A program made the translations under genes and the position numbers. From Roseobacter sp. MED193 (GTDB lineage: Bacteria; Pseudomonadota; Alphaproteobacteria; Rhodobacterales; Rhodobacteraceae): DNA of 64,000 bases. The notes beneath the pieces were generated by a model. That model was not told the DNA's origin. It worked only from the letters and a program-made list of their open reading frames with translations, and did not search any database. Of the stretch, positions 26,455 through 35,080 are shown one piece after another; within the stretch, counting starts at the first letter, position 1, and every line of letters starts with the position of its first letter. The stretch is taken from assembly GCF_000152965.1 (NCBI RefSeq), contig NZ_CH902583.1, forward strand, positions 1,055,002 to 1,119,001. The letters run 5' to 3'.

Positions 26455-27477
26455 CTACCCGTCCAGCCGACCTTCTTCGACAGCGTGACAGGCCACCAGC
26501 GCACCGTCGGGGTGCAGTTGCGGGCGGGGTTTTTCACTCTGGCACCGGCTATTGGCATGGGCACAGCGGCTTTCAAACGGACATCCCTGTGGCAGGTTGA
26601 TCGGTGTCGGAATTTCGCCACGCAATCTGATGTGGTTGGGATGGTCATCTTTTAACTGCGGAACCGCCGAAAGCAAAGCACGGGTATAGGGATGCTTTGG
26701 GTTCTCAAACAACGTGGCCGTATCCGACAGCTCACAGACCGAGCCCAGATAGAGCACCGCCACCTTGGTGCCAAAGTGCTGCACCACGCTCAGGTCATGG
26801 GTGATGAACAAATAGGTAAGGCCGCGCTCGTCCTTGGCCTCTAGCATCAGGTTCAGCACCTGCGCCTGAATCGACACATCCAACGCCGAGATCGGCTCAT
26901 CCGCGATAATGAATTCAGGATCCACCGTCAAAGCCCGCGCAATGGCAATCCGCTGCCGCTGACCGCCAGAGAACTCATGCGGGTAGCGCCCGGCCCAGCT
27001 GGGATCGACCCCAACCGACCGCATCACTTCTGCCACCTTGTCGCGCACTTCTCCTTTGGACAGGCCAGGATTGTGATAGCGCACCGGTTCTTCCAACGCC
27101 TGCTGGATGGTCATACGTGGGTTCAGCGAGGCATAGGGGTTCTGAAAGATCATCTGCATCTTCTTGCGCAGCGGCATCAGCGCACGACGCGAACGGTTGT
27201 CGATCCGTTCCCCATCGTAGTGGATTTCACCGGCACTGGGGGTCAACAACCCCGCGATCAGCCGGGCCACGGTGGATTTGCCACAGCCACTTTCCCCCAC
27301 CACACAAAGCGCCTCTCCCGGGGCAACCTCCAGCGAGATATTGTTCACGGCATGCACTTCGCGCTTTTCCTGCACCAGCTTGCCGCGCTTGAACTTCAGG
27401 GTTTCCAGGAAACCACGGTCCAGCTCAAAGCGTTTTTCCAGGTTGTGAATTTTCAACAGAGGCCGAGAAATCGTCAT
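26455..27477 (-). CDS. dppF: Oligopeptide/dipeptide ABC transporter ATPase (DppF/OppF type)
   Basis: 340-residue ATPase. Walker A GESGCGKST, signature FSGGQRQRIAIARAL, Walker B FIIADEP and FITHDLSVV are visible. The C-terminal OppF-type region holds a cysteine cluster (CPFESRCAHANSRC) as in proteins of this class that carry an iron-sulfur site. It shares one base with the dppD stop (TGATG). It pairs with the DppD ATPase to power a peptide-type importer. Confidence 0.9.
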   Translation of the reverse strand: MTISRPLLKIHNLEKRFELDRGFLETLKFKRGKLVQEKREVHAVNNISLEVAPGEALCVVGESGCGKSTVARLIAGLLTPSAGEIHYDGERIDNRSRRALMPLRKKMQMIFQNPYASLNPRMTIQQALEEPVRYHNPGLSKGEVRDKVAEVMRSVGVDPSWAGRYPHEFSGGQRQRIAIARALTVDPEFIIADEPISALDVSIQAQVLNLMLEAKDERGLTYLFITHDLSVVQHFGTKVAVLYLGSVCELSDTATLFENPKHPYTRALLSAVPQLKDDHPNHIRLRGEIPTPINLPQGCPFESRCAHANSRCQSEKPRPQLHPDGALVACHAVEEGRLDG

Positions 27478-28466
27478 CAGTTCATCTCCTCGGCTTTGTC
27501 GCTGTGCAGCCGGTTCACCTCGTGGCAGGCAACCTCGACATGGGTGTATTGCACCGGTTTAGGCGCCTCGGTGAGGCAATGGTCCTGCACGTATTCGCAG
27601 CGCGGACTAAAGGGGCATCCCTTAGGGATCGAGGTTAGCGAGGGCATATTGCCCGGGATCTGTTTCAGCCGCTGCCCCGGTTTGGTCTGCTGCGGCAGCG
27701 CGTTGATCAACCCCTGAGTATAGGGATGCTGCGGGTCGTTGATGATCTCGCGGGTGCGGCCAGATTCAATGATGCGCCCGGCATACATTACCAGCGTGCG
27801 CTCAGTCATCTGACTCACGACGCCCAGATCATGGGTGATCAGGATTAGGCCCACCTTGTTGGATTCACAGAGCTCGAGCAGGAGCTCCATAATATCGGCC
27901 TGAATGGTCACATCCAGCGCCGTTGTTGGCTCATCCGCGATGATCAACTGCGGGTCCAGCAGCAGGGCAATGGCGATAATGATCCGCTGGCGCATACCGC
28001 CCGACAGCTCATGCGGGTATTGGTCCAGCCGCTCCTCTGGCGACGGGATATAGACCTCGCGCAGTTTGACGATGGCGATCTGCTCCGCCTCTGCCTTGCT
28101 GAGTTTGCGGTGGGCCATCAGAGTTTCCACCATCTGTTGGCCAATGGTCAGCACCGGATTCAGCGTCACCATCGGATCCTGAAAGATCATCGCCATCTCG
28201 TTGCCGCGGATGTTGCGCATCTTGGCCTCAGGCATCTGGGTGATGTCATCTCCCAGAAACTGGATCTTGCCACTGTCGATATAGCCCGGGCGGCTCAGCA
28301 GGTTCATCAGGGCAAATCCGGTGATGGATTTGCCAGCGCCGGATTCCCCGACGATGCCCAGACGTTCGCCTTTGCACAGATCAAAGCTGATCTGGTTGAG
28401 GGCGGTTACGGTGTTGTCGCGCATGGCGAATTTCACGCTCAGATCGCGTACGGAAAGCAAGGACAT
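27477..28466 (-). CDS. dppD: Oligopeptide/dipeptide ABC transporter ATPase (DppD/OppD type)
   Basis: 329-residue ATPase with Walker A GESGAGKS, signature [15 protein letters not shown], Walker [26 protein letters not shown], and the C-terminal cysteine motif [14 protein letters not shown]. The GMRQR signature is typical of the D-type ATPases. It lies 5 bases after dppC and is coupled to dppF. Specificity (dipeptide, oligopeptide, nickel or other) cannot be fixed from the ATPase. Confidence 0.9.
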   Translation of the reverse strand: MSLLSVRDLSVKFAMRDNTVTALNQISFDLCKGERLGIVGESGAGKSITGFALMNLLSRPGYIDSGKIQFLGDDITQMPEAKMRNIRGNEMAMIFQDPMVTLNPVLTIGQQMVETLMAHRKLSKAEAEQIAIVKLREVYIPSPEERLDQYPHELSGGMRQRIIIAIALLLDPQLIIADEPTTALDVTIQADIMELLLELCESNKVGLILITHDLGVVSQMTERTLVMYAGRIIESGRTREIINDPQHPYTQGLINALPQQTKPGQRLKQIPGNMPSLTSIPKGCPFSPRCEYVQDHCLTEAPKPVQYTHVEVACHEVNRLHSDKAEEMN

Positions 28467-28471
28467 CGCGC

Positions 28472-29416
28472 TTATCCCTTATACAGTTTTGGGTTCAAGG
28501 CATCACGCAGCCAGTCGCCCAAGAGATTGATCACCAGCACCAGAACCACCAGCACGATGCCGGGAATGGCGGTAATCCACCAACTTCCCGAAAAGATATA
28601 GTCAAAGCCAGAAGAGATCAGCGATCCCAACGAGGGTTGACTGGGCGGCATGCCCAGTCCCAAAAAGGACAAAGAGGCCTCAGAGATGATCGCATTGGCC
28701 ACCTGAACGGTGGAGATCACAAAGATCGGCGACAGTGAATTGGGCAGGATATGGCGCACCATGATGCGGATAGGGCCAAAGCCCAGCACCCGGGCGCTGT
28801 CGACATATTCCTTTTTCTTTTCTGCCAGCACGGTGGCACGTACGGTGCGGGCATATTGCGGCCATTCCGCCACGCCGATCACCGCAATGAGGAAATAGAT
28901 CGCATATTGGTTGAAGGTTTCAGAACCAAACATCGCCTGGGTCACCGCCAGGAAGATGATTGCCACCATCAGGGTGGAAAACGACAGCTGGATATCAGCC
29001 AGGCGCATCAGTAGACTGTCGACCCGCCCGCCGACATAGCCAGCAATCAACCCGATCGAAATCCCGAGGAAAGCCTGCAGGCCAACGGCGCAGATGCCAA
29101 TCAGCAGCGACAGCCGAGTGCCATAAAGGATTGTAGACCACAGATCGCGGCCCTGATCATCGGTGCCCAACATGAATTGCGGATCAGCTCCAGTGACCCA
29201 AACGGGGGGGTATTCGCTGTTCATGATGTCCATCTGTGCCGGATCATAGGGATCAAATGGGGCAATCAGCGGCGCCAGAAAGGACATCACCGTGATCACC
29301 CCAAAGACCAGTAGCGACACAACGGCCACCGGATTGCGCCGGAAGCTATAGGCGATGTTGGAGTTCCAGATCTGCGCCCAGCGCGATGGTTCGGCGGTGG
29401 TATTCAGGCTGCTCAT
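28472..29416 (-). CDS. dppC: Peptide ABC transporter permease (DppC type)
   Basis: 314-residue inner-membrane permease. An N-terminal cytoplasmic tail is followed by a membrane segment (about 32-55), a periplasmic loop with the family's GTDDQGRDLWSTILYGTRLSL motif, and the EAA loop VDSARVLGFGPIRIMVRHILPN (in part VDSARVLGFGP). It overlaps dppB by 4 bases (ATGA). Confidence 0.9.
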   Translation of the reverse strand: MSSLNTTAEPSRWAQIWNSNIAYSFRRNPVAVVSLLVFGVITVMSFLAPLIAPFDPYDPAQMDIMNSEYPPVWVTGADPQFMLGTDDQGRDLWSTILYGTRLSLLIGICAVGLQAFLGISIGLIAGYVGGRVDSLLMRLADIQLSFSTLMVAIIFLAVTQAMFGSETFNQYAIYFLIAVIGVAEWPQYARTVRATVLAEKKKEYVDSARVLGFGPIRIMVRHILPNSLSPIFVISTVQVANAIISEASLSFLGLGMPPSQPSLGSLISSGFDYIFSGSWWITAIPGIVLVVLVLVINLLGDWLRDALNPKLYKG

Positions 29417-30393
29417 GCGCCCATCCTCGCAAGATTGACGGTGGGATTGACCAGCCCGTAGATCAGGTCAACGATTGTATTGGTGACAACAAAGATAAAG
29501 CCAACCACGATGAGATAGGCGACGATCAGCGGGGTATCGACGCGGTTCACCGCCTCGAGAAACATGAAGCCCATGCCGGGCCACTGGAACACAGTCTCGG
29601 TCAGGATCGTATAGGCCACCATGGTACCAATCTGCACGCCACCCACGGTGATCACCGGCAGCAGAGTATTCTTCAATGCATGGACAAAATAGATGCGCCA
29701 GGGTCGGATGCCCTTGGCCTTGGCATATTTCACATATTCGCTCTGCAACACTTCCATCATCTCAGCGCGGATCAGGCGGACAAAGAGTGGCAGCATGATC
29801 GAGGCCAGCGCGATAGAGGGCAGCAGGATATGCTGCCAGCCGTCCAGACTGGCAAAATTGGTGTCCCAAAATCCAAAGACATGCACGACGTCGCCACGTC
29901 CATAGGAGGGGAACCAGCCCAATTCGACCGCAAAGACAAAGATCATCAGGATCGCCGTCAAAAACACCGGGATCGAAATACCAATGATCGAAATACCCAT
30001 GATCAGGCGGCTCAGGATCGTATTGGGGTAGATTGCTGTATAGACGCCCAGCGGGATCGACAGGCCGATGATGATGATCGAGGCGCCCATGACCAGTTCC
30101 AGCGTTGCGGGTAGTTTTTTCAGGATCACATCCAGAGCCGGCTCTTTGAAGAAATAGCTGGTGCCCAGATCCCCCTGCAACGCGTTACCGGCAAAGCGCA
30201 GATACTGGGTGAGAAAACTGTCATTCAGCCCCAACTCATCGCGCAGCTCCTGCCGGACCTCTTCGCTCACGGATTGTCCGACCAGCTCGCGGAGCGGATC
30301 TCCGAGGTTGTCCTGAATAGCAAAACCGATCAGCGAGATGACAAACATCACCGCGATGGCCTGGAACACGCGTTTCACAAGGTAAGCAAACAT
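29413..30393 (-). CDS. dppB: Peptide ABC transporter permease (DppB type)
   Basis: 326-residue permease starting MFAYLVKRVFQAIAVMFVIS, the standard DppB N-terminus with its first membrane segment. The EAA loop YVKYAKAKGIRPWRIYFVHALKN (in part YAKAKGIRPWRI) and terminal membrane segments are present. It is separated from the binding-protein gene by 205 bp that hold hairpins, so its expression may be lower than that of dppA. Confidence 0.9.
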   Translation of the reverse strand: MFAYLVKRVFQAIAVMFVISLIGFAIQDNLGDPLRELVGQSVSEEVRQELRDELGLNDSFLTQYLRFAGNALQGDLGTSYFFKEPALDVILKKLPATLELVMGASIIIIGLSIPLGVYTAIYPNTILSRLIMGISIIGISIPVFLTAILMIFVFAVELGWFPSYGRGDVVHVFGFWDTNFASLDGWQHILLPSIALASIMLPLFVRLIRAEMMEVLQSEYVKYAKAKGIRPWRIYFVHALKNTLLPVITVGGVQIGTMVAYTILTETVFQWPGMGFMFLEAVNRVDTPLIVAYLIVVGFIFVVTNTIVDLIYGLVNPTVNLARMGA

Positions 30394-30551
30394 GCTTTTA
30401 CACCTTCTTCCTGGGATAGTGGGGCCTGGGGTCGTAGGGCCTGGAACAAATATGGCCTAGAACAATTGGCAAAGGGCATCAAACCTTGTCTCCCGGCGCA
30501 GTCGGGAAGCATACCCTTGGCAAATTGTCCTGGAAATTGCCTGAGATGATG

Positions 30552-30580
30552 CCGGAGCAGATCGCGCTGACCTGCTCCGG
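30552..30580 (-). repeat. Intercistronic hairpin after dppA
   Basis: Perfect 9-bp inverted repeat CCGGAGCAG / CTGCTCCGG with an 11-nt loop, 18 bases past the dppA stop. A second, larger imperfect inverted repeat spans about 30462-30526 (ACAATTGGCAAAGGG against CCCTTGGCAAATTGT). Together they fill most of the 205-bp gap between binding-protein and permease genes. Confidence 0.7.
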
Positions 30581-30598
30581 TCTTTGATTGTGCTGACC

Positions 30599-32155
30599 TT
30601 AGTCGACGACGAGGTCACCGAAGTAAGGGAAGTTCAGCGCGTTCACGATCTTGTCGGCGTGAACGCCTTTGCGTGCGCCCCAGGCGAGGTTCTGCCAGTG
30701 CAGCGGAATGAAAGCGGCTTCATTATAGAGGATGGTTTCCATCTGCTGCAGCATCTCGGCGCGCTTAGCCGCATCCGTCTCTGCATTGGCTTTGGCCATC
30801 AGCATATCGGCTTCTGCATTACAGAAGTTGCCCGAGTTATACTGACCATTGCCCGTTGCCTCATCAAAGCAATGGCTCAGGAACTGATGGAAGTTCGCCG
30901 AGTCCTCGGTATCCGAATGCCAACCGATCATCATCATGTCTGCTGCGCGCTCATCAAAAGCAGGCCAGTACTGGGCCTTTGGCATGGTTTGCAGGTCAAC
31001 CTTGATGTTGATCTTTGCCAGCATGGAGGCAACCGCCTGGGCGATCTTGTCGTCGTTCACATAGCGGTTGTTGGGCGCCATCATGGAGATCTCAAACCCA
31101 TCGGCATAGCCTGCTTCGGCCATCAGTTCCTTGGCTTTTGCCAGGTCGAAACGCGGGGTCAGATCTGGGTTATGCCCCAGATAGCCAGCGGGGCTGGACT
31201 GTGCCCCGACGGTGCCAAAGCCGCGCATGATGCGATCCACGATACCGGCGTTGTTAACGGCATAGTCGATAGCCTGACGCACGCGCGCATCTTTGAAGGC
31301 CTCAACACGGTTCTGGTTCATCTGGAAAGTGATGATCCGGGTGCCTGCCATGGTGATCAGATTGGTGTCATCATTGTCTTCGACACGGGCCAGATCGGTT
31401 GGGGGAACTGGTGCGATGAAATCAACATCACCAGACAAAAGCGCAGCCACACGGGTGGGGCTTTCCTTGATCGGGGTCAGGATGATCTGATCCACATTGC
31501 CTGCGGTTTCAGTGTCCCAGTAGTCGTCAAAACGGTCAAAGACCATCTTCACGCCCTGCTCCCGAGAGGTCACCACAAAGGGGCCGGTGCCGGAAACATT
31601 GCGCGAGGCAAAGCTGTCGCCATGTTTCACCAGCTCCGCGCGATCCTTGCCGTCGTCAGTGGTGCCGGAATAGAACTTGCTGTCCATCGGGAAGATATAG
31701 GTCACCGTGTGCAGCACCAGCGGATAGGGCTCAGAGGTGATCAGGTCAAAGGTGTGATCATCGATCACTTTGACATCGGTAAACAGGCTGAAGATACCCT
31801 TGAAATCGGGGCTTTCTTTCAGACGATCAAAGGTCCAGTCAACATCAGCGGCAGTCAACACGTTGCCAGAGTGGAACTTGACGCCGCTGCGCAGATGAAA
31901 CCGTGTGGTGTTTTCGTCGATCTGCTCCCAGCTTTTTGCCAGGCGGGGCTCAAACTGCAGGTCCTGGGTCCAGCGCACCAGCGGATCAAAGGACATATGC
32001 GAGAATTGCAGCGTGCCGCCAGACAGCTGCTCATGTGGGTCCAGGGACACCGGGTCGGCGTCATAGGCGACTTTGACTGTGACTTCGGCCTGAGCCACGG
32101 CGCCAAAGGCGAGCGACATCACACCAGCCGCAGCAATGCGGATAAATTTGTTCAT
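30599..32155 (-). CDS. dppA: Peptide-type ABC transporter substrate-binding protein (family 5)
   Basis: 518-residue periplasmic binding protein. The signal peptide MNKFIRIAAAGVMSLAFGAVAQA is followed by VKVAYDADPVSLDPHEQLSGG, the standard family 5 opening, and RFHLRSGVKFHSGN. I chose the ATG at 32155 because GGAGGG lies a few bases upstream and it begins the signal peptide. It captures peptides or a similar solute for DppBCDF. Family 5 also includes proteins for opines, nickel and oligosaccharides, so substrate is open. Confidence 0.9.
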   Translation of the reverse strand: MNKFIRIAAAGVMSLAFGAVAQAEVTVKVAYDADPVSLDPHEQLSGGTLQFSHMSFDPLVRWTQDLQFEPRLAKSWEQIDENTTRFHLRSGVKFHSGNVLTAADVDWTFDRLKESPDFKGIFSLFTDVKVIDDHTFDLITSEPYPLVLHTVTYIFPMDSKFYSGTTDDGKDRAELVKHGDSFASRNVSGTGPFVVTSREQGVKMVFDRFDDYWDTETAGNVDQIILTPIKESPTRVAALLSGDVDFIAPVPPTDLARVEDNDDTNLITMAGTRIITFQMNQNRVEAFKDARVRQAIDYAVNNAGIVDRIMRGFGTVGAQSSPAGYLGHNPDLTPRFDLAKAKELMAEAGYADGFEISMMAPNNRYVNDDKIAQAVASMLAKINIKVDLQTMPKAQYWPAFDERAADMMMIGWHSDTEDSANFHQFLSHCFDEATGNGQYNSGNFCNAEADMLMAKANAETDAAKRAEMLQQMETILYNEAAFIPLHWQNLAWGARKGVHADKIVNALNFPYFGDLVVD

Positions 32156-32355
32156 TCTTCCCTCCATGTCGGTGGCCTTGGTTGGCCTCCTGAAACAGTG
32201 GCACCTACCTAAGCCATGGCGTCGACCAGCGGCCAATGCCAATTTCAAATCACCCATGCAAATCGGGAATAGAGCGCATATCGCGCAGACCTCAGACACG
32301 ACAACGCCCCGCAGAGTGACCCGCAAGGCGCTGTTTTAGTATATTTAAATGGCCC

Positions 32356-32393
32356 TTCGAAATCTCGCACCTGTCGGGGAGGTGATTTTCGAA
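32356..32393 (-). terminator. Hairpin downstream of urtE
   Basis: Interrupted inverted repeat TTCGAAA...CACCT - GTCGGGG - AGGTG...TTTCGAA, starting 16 bases after the urtE stop. On the urt transcript it is followed by GGGCCATTTAAATATAC rather than a T-run, so it is a possible terminator only. The remaining 32156-32408 sequence should also hold the dppA promoter. Confidence 0.45.
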
Positions 32394-32408
32394 TAAGCTA
32401 ATCTTTGA

Positions 32409-33104
32409 TTAAACGGAAACCTTTGGCAGCACCTCTTCGCGGCTGGTGCTGGCCCTATCGCCGTCAAAGATCACCTCTCCACGACGCAAAACAACGATAT
32501 GATCCGCCAGATCATAGGCAAAATCGAAATACTGCTCCACCAGCACAATCGCCATGTCGCCCCGTCCCCGCAACAGACGGATCACTTCACCGATCTGCTG
32601 GATCACATTGGGCTGAATGCCCTCAGTAGGCTCATCCAATAGCAAGAGTTTTGGCCGGGTGATCAGCGCCCGCGCAATCGCCAGCTGCTGCTGTTGCCCC
32701 CCCGACAGATCGCCCCCGCGCCGATCAATGAAATCCTTCAGGATCGGGAACAGGTCAAACACCTCATCCGGGATCTGGTGTTCCGATTTGGGCAGGCAGG
32801 AAAAACCGGTTTCCATGTTTTCGCGCACAGTGAGCTGCGGAAAGATCTCGCGCCCCTGTGGCACCACTGCGACGCCCTTTTGCGCCAGCCGATGTGCAGG
32901 CATAGGTGGCAGCTCTTCGCCATCCAGAACCATACGCCCGCCTGAGCGCTGATGCTGGCCGCAGATCGCCCGGATCAGGCTGGTTTTGCCCACCCCATTG
33001 GTGCCCATCACACAGGTCACCGCGCCCGCCTTCGCCTCCAGCGAGACTCCGTGCAATATTTGCGAATGACCATAGTGCAGGGTGAAGTCGTCGAGTGTCA
33101 GCAT
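32409..33104 (-). CDS. urtE: Urea ABC transporter ATPase UrtE
   Basis: 231-residue LivF-type ATPase: Walker A GTNGVGKTS, signature LSGGQQQQLAIARAL, Walker B LLLLDEPTEGIQPNVIQQI. The phrase TEGIQPNVIQ is characteristic of UrtE as I recall. It powers urea import with UrtD and is the last gene of urtABCDE, 3 bases after urtD. Confidence 0.92.
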   Translation of the reverse strand: MLTLDDFTLHYGHSQILHGVSLEAKAGAVTCVMGTNGVGKTSLIRAICGQHQRSGGRMVLDGEELPPMPAHRLAQKGVAVVPQGREIFPQLTVRENMETGFSCLPKSEHQIPDEVFDLFPILKDFIDRRGGDLSGGQQQQLAIARALITRPKLLLLDEPTEGIQPNVIQQIGEVIRLLRGRGDMAIVLVEQYFDFAYDLADHIVVLRRGEVIFDGDRASTSREEVLPKVSV

Positions 33105-33107
33105 CTG

Positions 33108-33848
33108 TTAGCGCCCCAGATAAACGTCAATGACCTGGCTGTTGGTGGTCACGTGATCCAAAGAGCCCTCAGCCAGAACGGCCCCCTCGTGCAGCACGGT
33201 GACACGGCAATCCAACCGCCGCACAAACTCCATGTCATGTTCCACCACCACCACCGCGCGGGTTTTGGCCGCCTCGACTAAAATAGCGGTGGTATGCTCA
33301 CGCTCAGCCGGGGTCATCCCCGCCGCGGGTTCATCCACCAAGAGCAGCCGTGGTTCCTGTGCCAGCAACATGCCGATCTCCAGCCATTGCTTCTGCCCAT
33401 GGCTCAGCTCGCCGGATTTGCGCCCCAGGGAGTCCAGCAGGCCAATCTCACCCGCCAGTTCCTCGACCCGATCCAGATCAGCCCGGTTCGAGCGATAAAA
33501 CATCACCGCAAAGGGGCTGCGATTGGACCGCAGCGCCATCAACAGGTTTTCCAGCACCGTTTGATCTTCAAACACCGTTGGTTTCTGGAACTTGCGCCCG
33601 ACGCCTTCGCGGGCAATGCGCGCTTCGCTCATTCCCAAAAGCGAGACATTGCGCTCGCCCCAGGTCACCCGCCCCTCATCCGGCTTCGTCTTGCCGGTGA
33701 CGATATCCATGAAGGTGGTTTTTCCCGCCCCGTTGGGTCCAATAATGGCGCGCATCTCGGCCGGGCCAATGGCAAAGCTGAGGTTATTGATCGCCTTGAA
33801 CCCGTCAAAGCTGACTGAAACGCCGGAGACTTCTAGCAGCATACTCAT
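33108..33848 (-). CDS. urtD: Urea ABC transporter ATPase UrtD
   Basis: 246-residue LivG-type ATPase: Walker A GPNGAGKTT, GRKFQKPTVFE, signature LSHGQKQWLEIGMLL and Walker B LLLVDEPAAGMTPAE. The ELSHGQKQWLEIGM form of the signature is typical of UrtD. The ATG at 33848 overlaps the urtC stop (ATGA); an upstream extension of the frame falls inside urtC and is not coding. Confidence 0.92.
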   Translation of the reverse strand: MSMLLEVSGVSVSFDGFKAINNLSFAIGPAEMRAIIGPNGAGKTTFMDIVTGKTKPDEGRVTWGERNVSLLGMSEARIAREGVGRKFQKPTVFEDQTVLENLLMALRSNRSPFAVMFYRSNRADLDRVEELAGEIGLLDSLGRKSGELSHGQKQWLEIGMLLAQEPRLLLVDEPAAGMTPAEREHTTAILVEAAKTRAVVVVEHDMEFVRRLDCRVTVLHEGAVLAEGSLDHVTTNSQVIDVYLGR

Positions 33849-35077
33849 TTGCTGGCCTCCTTCTCGCGTAGGGCCCCTGCCCCCGGTCCCAGATCGGCAC
33901 CATGGCGGTCGGGCTGGCGCCGCTCGCTCCACAGATCAACAAGGCCGCCAATGCCGCGGGGCGCAAACAGCGTCACCAGAACAAAGCTGAGCCCCAGCAC
34001 AATCAGCCACCAATCGACCCATTTCAATGTGTAAAAGCCCAGGTCCAGGTCCGGGGCTTGCCCGCCGGTAAACCAGGACGACACCAGGCTGACAAACACG
34101 GCACCTATAACCGCGCCGTACAGCCGCCCGCGGCCACCAATGGCGACCCAGACCGCCAGATAGATCGAAGCCACCGGCGCGATCTCAGCCGGGTTGATGA
34201 TCCCCGCCTGCGGGTAATAAAGCGCGCCGGCGATACCTGCGATGATGGCTGTGACAGTGAAAATGAACAGCTTGTAGCCCTCGACCGAGTAGCCAAGAAA
34301 GCGCACGCGCGCCTCGTTGTCGCGAATGCCGCGCAACACCGAGCCAAACTTGCCCGAGACAATCCAGGCGGCAAACAGATAGCCCAGCGCCAGAGCCGCC
34401 GCCGAGGCCCAGAAAAACCAGATCGACATGGTGGCCTGTGGCACATGATCTAGCCCTGGCAGGTTCTGCAGGCCTGACAGCCCGTTGTTGCCGCGCAAGC
34501 CGCTGTCGTTTTGAAACAGATAGAGCGCCAGCCCCAGGGTCATCGCCTGGGTTAGAATTGACAGGTAAACACCTGTGACACGCGAACGGAAGGCCAGCCA
34601 GCCAAAAACCAGCGCCAAGATCCCCGGCACCGCCACCACCAACACCAGCTGCAACACCAGACTATCCGCAAACATCCAGATCAGGGGGAACTCTCTGGAT
34701 CCCACCACGCCAAAGATCTGATTGCCAATGGCATCGACGATCTCGCTCTCGGTGGCGGGGATGGGTGCTTCAGCCAGGGATGAGACCACAATGGCCTGGG
34801 TGCGGGCATACATCAGCCACATGCCGATCATATAGCCGCCAAGGCCAAAGAAGGCGAAATGCCCCAACGAAAGGATCCCCGTGTAGCCCCAGACCAGATC
34901 CATCGCCACGGCGATCAAGGCCAGACAGAGCGTCTTGCCCAGGGTTTTGACAAAGCTGGTGGAGATTACTCCGGCGCCAGCGCCCTCGGCCAGCAGGGTC
35001 ACGCCCAGCACAAACAGCGCCAGAACCGCCAGAAAAATCAGGACCGAGGGGTTCCGTTTGAGAAAAGTGTCGGACAT
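33845..35077 (-). CDS. urtC: Urea ABC transporter permease UrtC
   Basis: 410-residue LivM-type inner-membrane permease with about ten hydrophobic segments, including the family sequences LVWGYTGILSLGHFAFFGLGGYMIGMW (in part GYTGILSLGHFAFFGLGGY) and GRGRLYGAVIGA. Length is on the long side because of the insertion around residues 95-125. It forms the membrane channel with UrtB and is coupled to urtD by a 4-base overlap. Confidence 0.92.
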   Translation of the reverse strand: MSDTFLKRNPSVLIFLAVLALFVLGVTLLAEGAGAGVISTSFVKTLGKTLCLALIAVAMDLVWGYTGILSLGHFAFFGLGGYMIGMWLMYARTQAIVVSSLAEAPIPATESEIVDAIGNQIFGVVGSREFPLIWMFADSLVLQLVLVVAVPGILALVFGWLAFRSRVTGVYLSILTQAMTLGLALYLFQNDSGLRGNNGLSGLQNLPGLDHVPQATMSIWFFWASAAALALGYLFAAWIVSGKFGSVLRGIRDNEARVRFLGYSVEGYKLFIFTVTAIIAGIAGALYYPQAGIINPAEIAPVASIYLAVWVAIGGRGRLYGAVIGAVFVSLVSSWFTGGQAPDLDLGFYTLKWVDWWLIVLGLSFVLVTLFAPRGIGGLVDLWSERRQPDRHGADLGPGAGALREKEASK

Positions 35078-35080
35078 CGC

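Noticed and set aside
30584-32212. A 542-codon open frame on the plus strand opposite dppA
   Set aside because: It mirrors a GC-rich gene with clear family 5 signatures; the antisense product has no recognisable motif and no ribosome-binding site.
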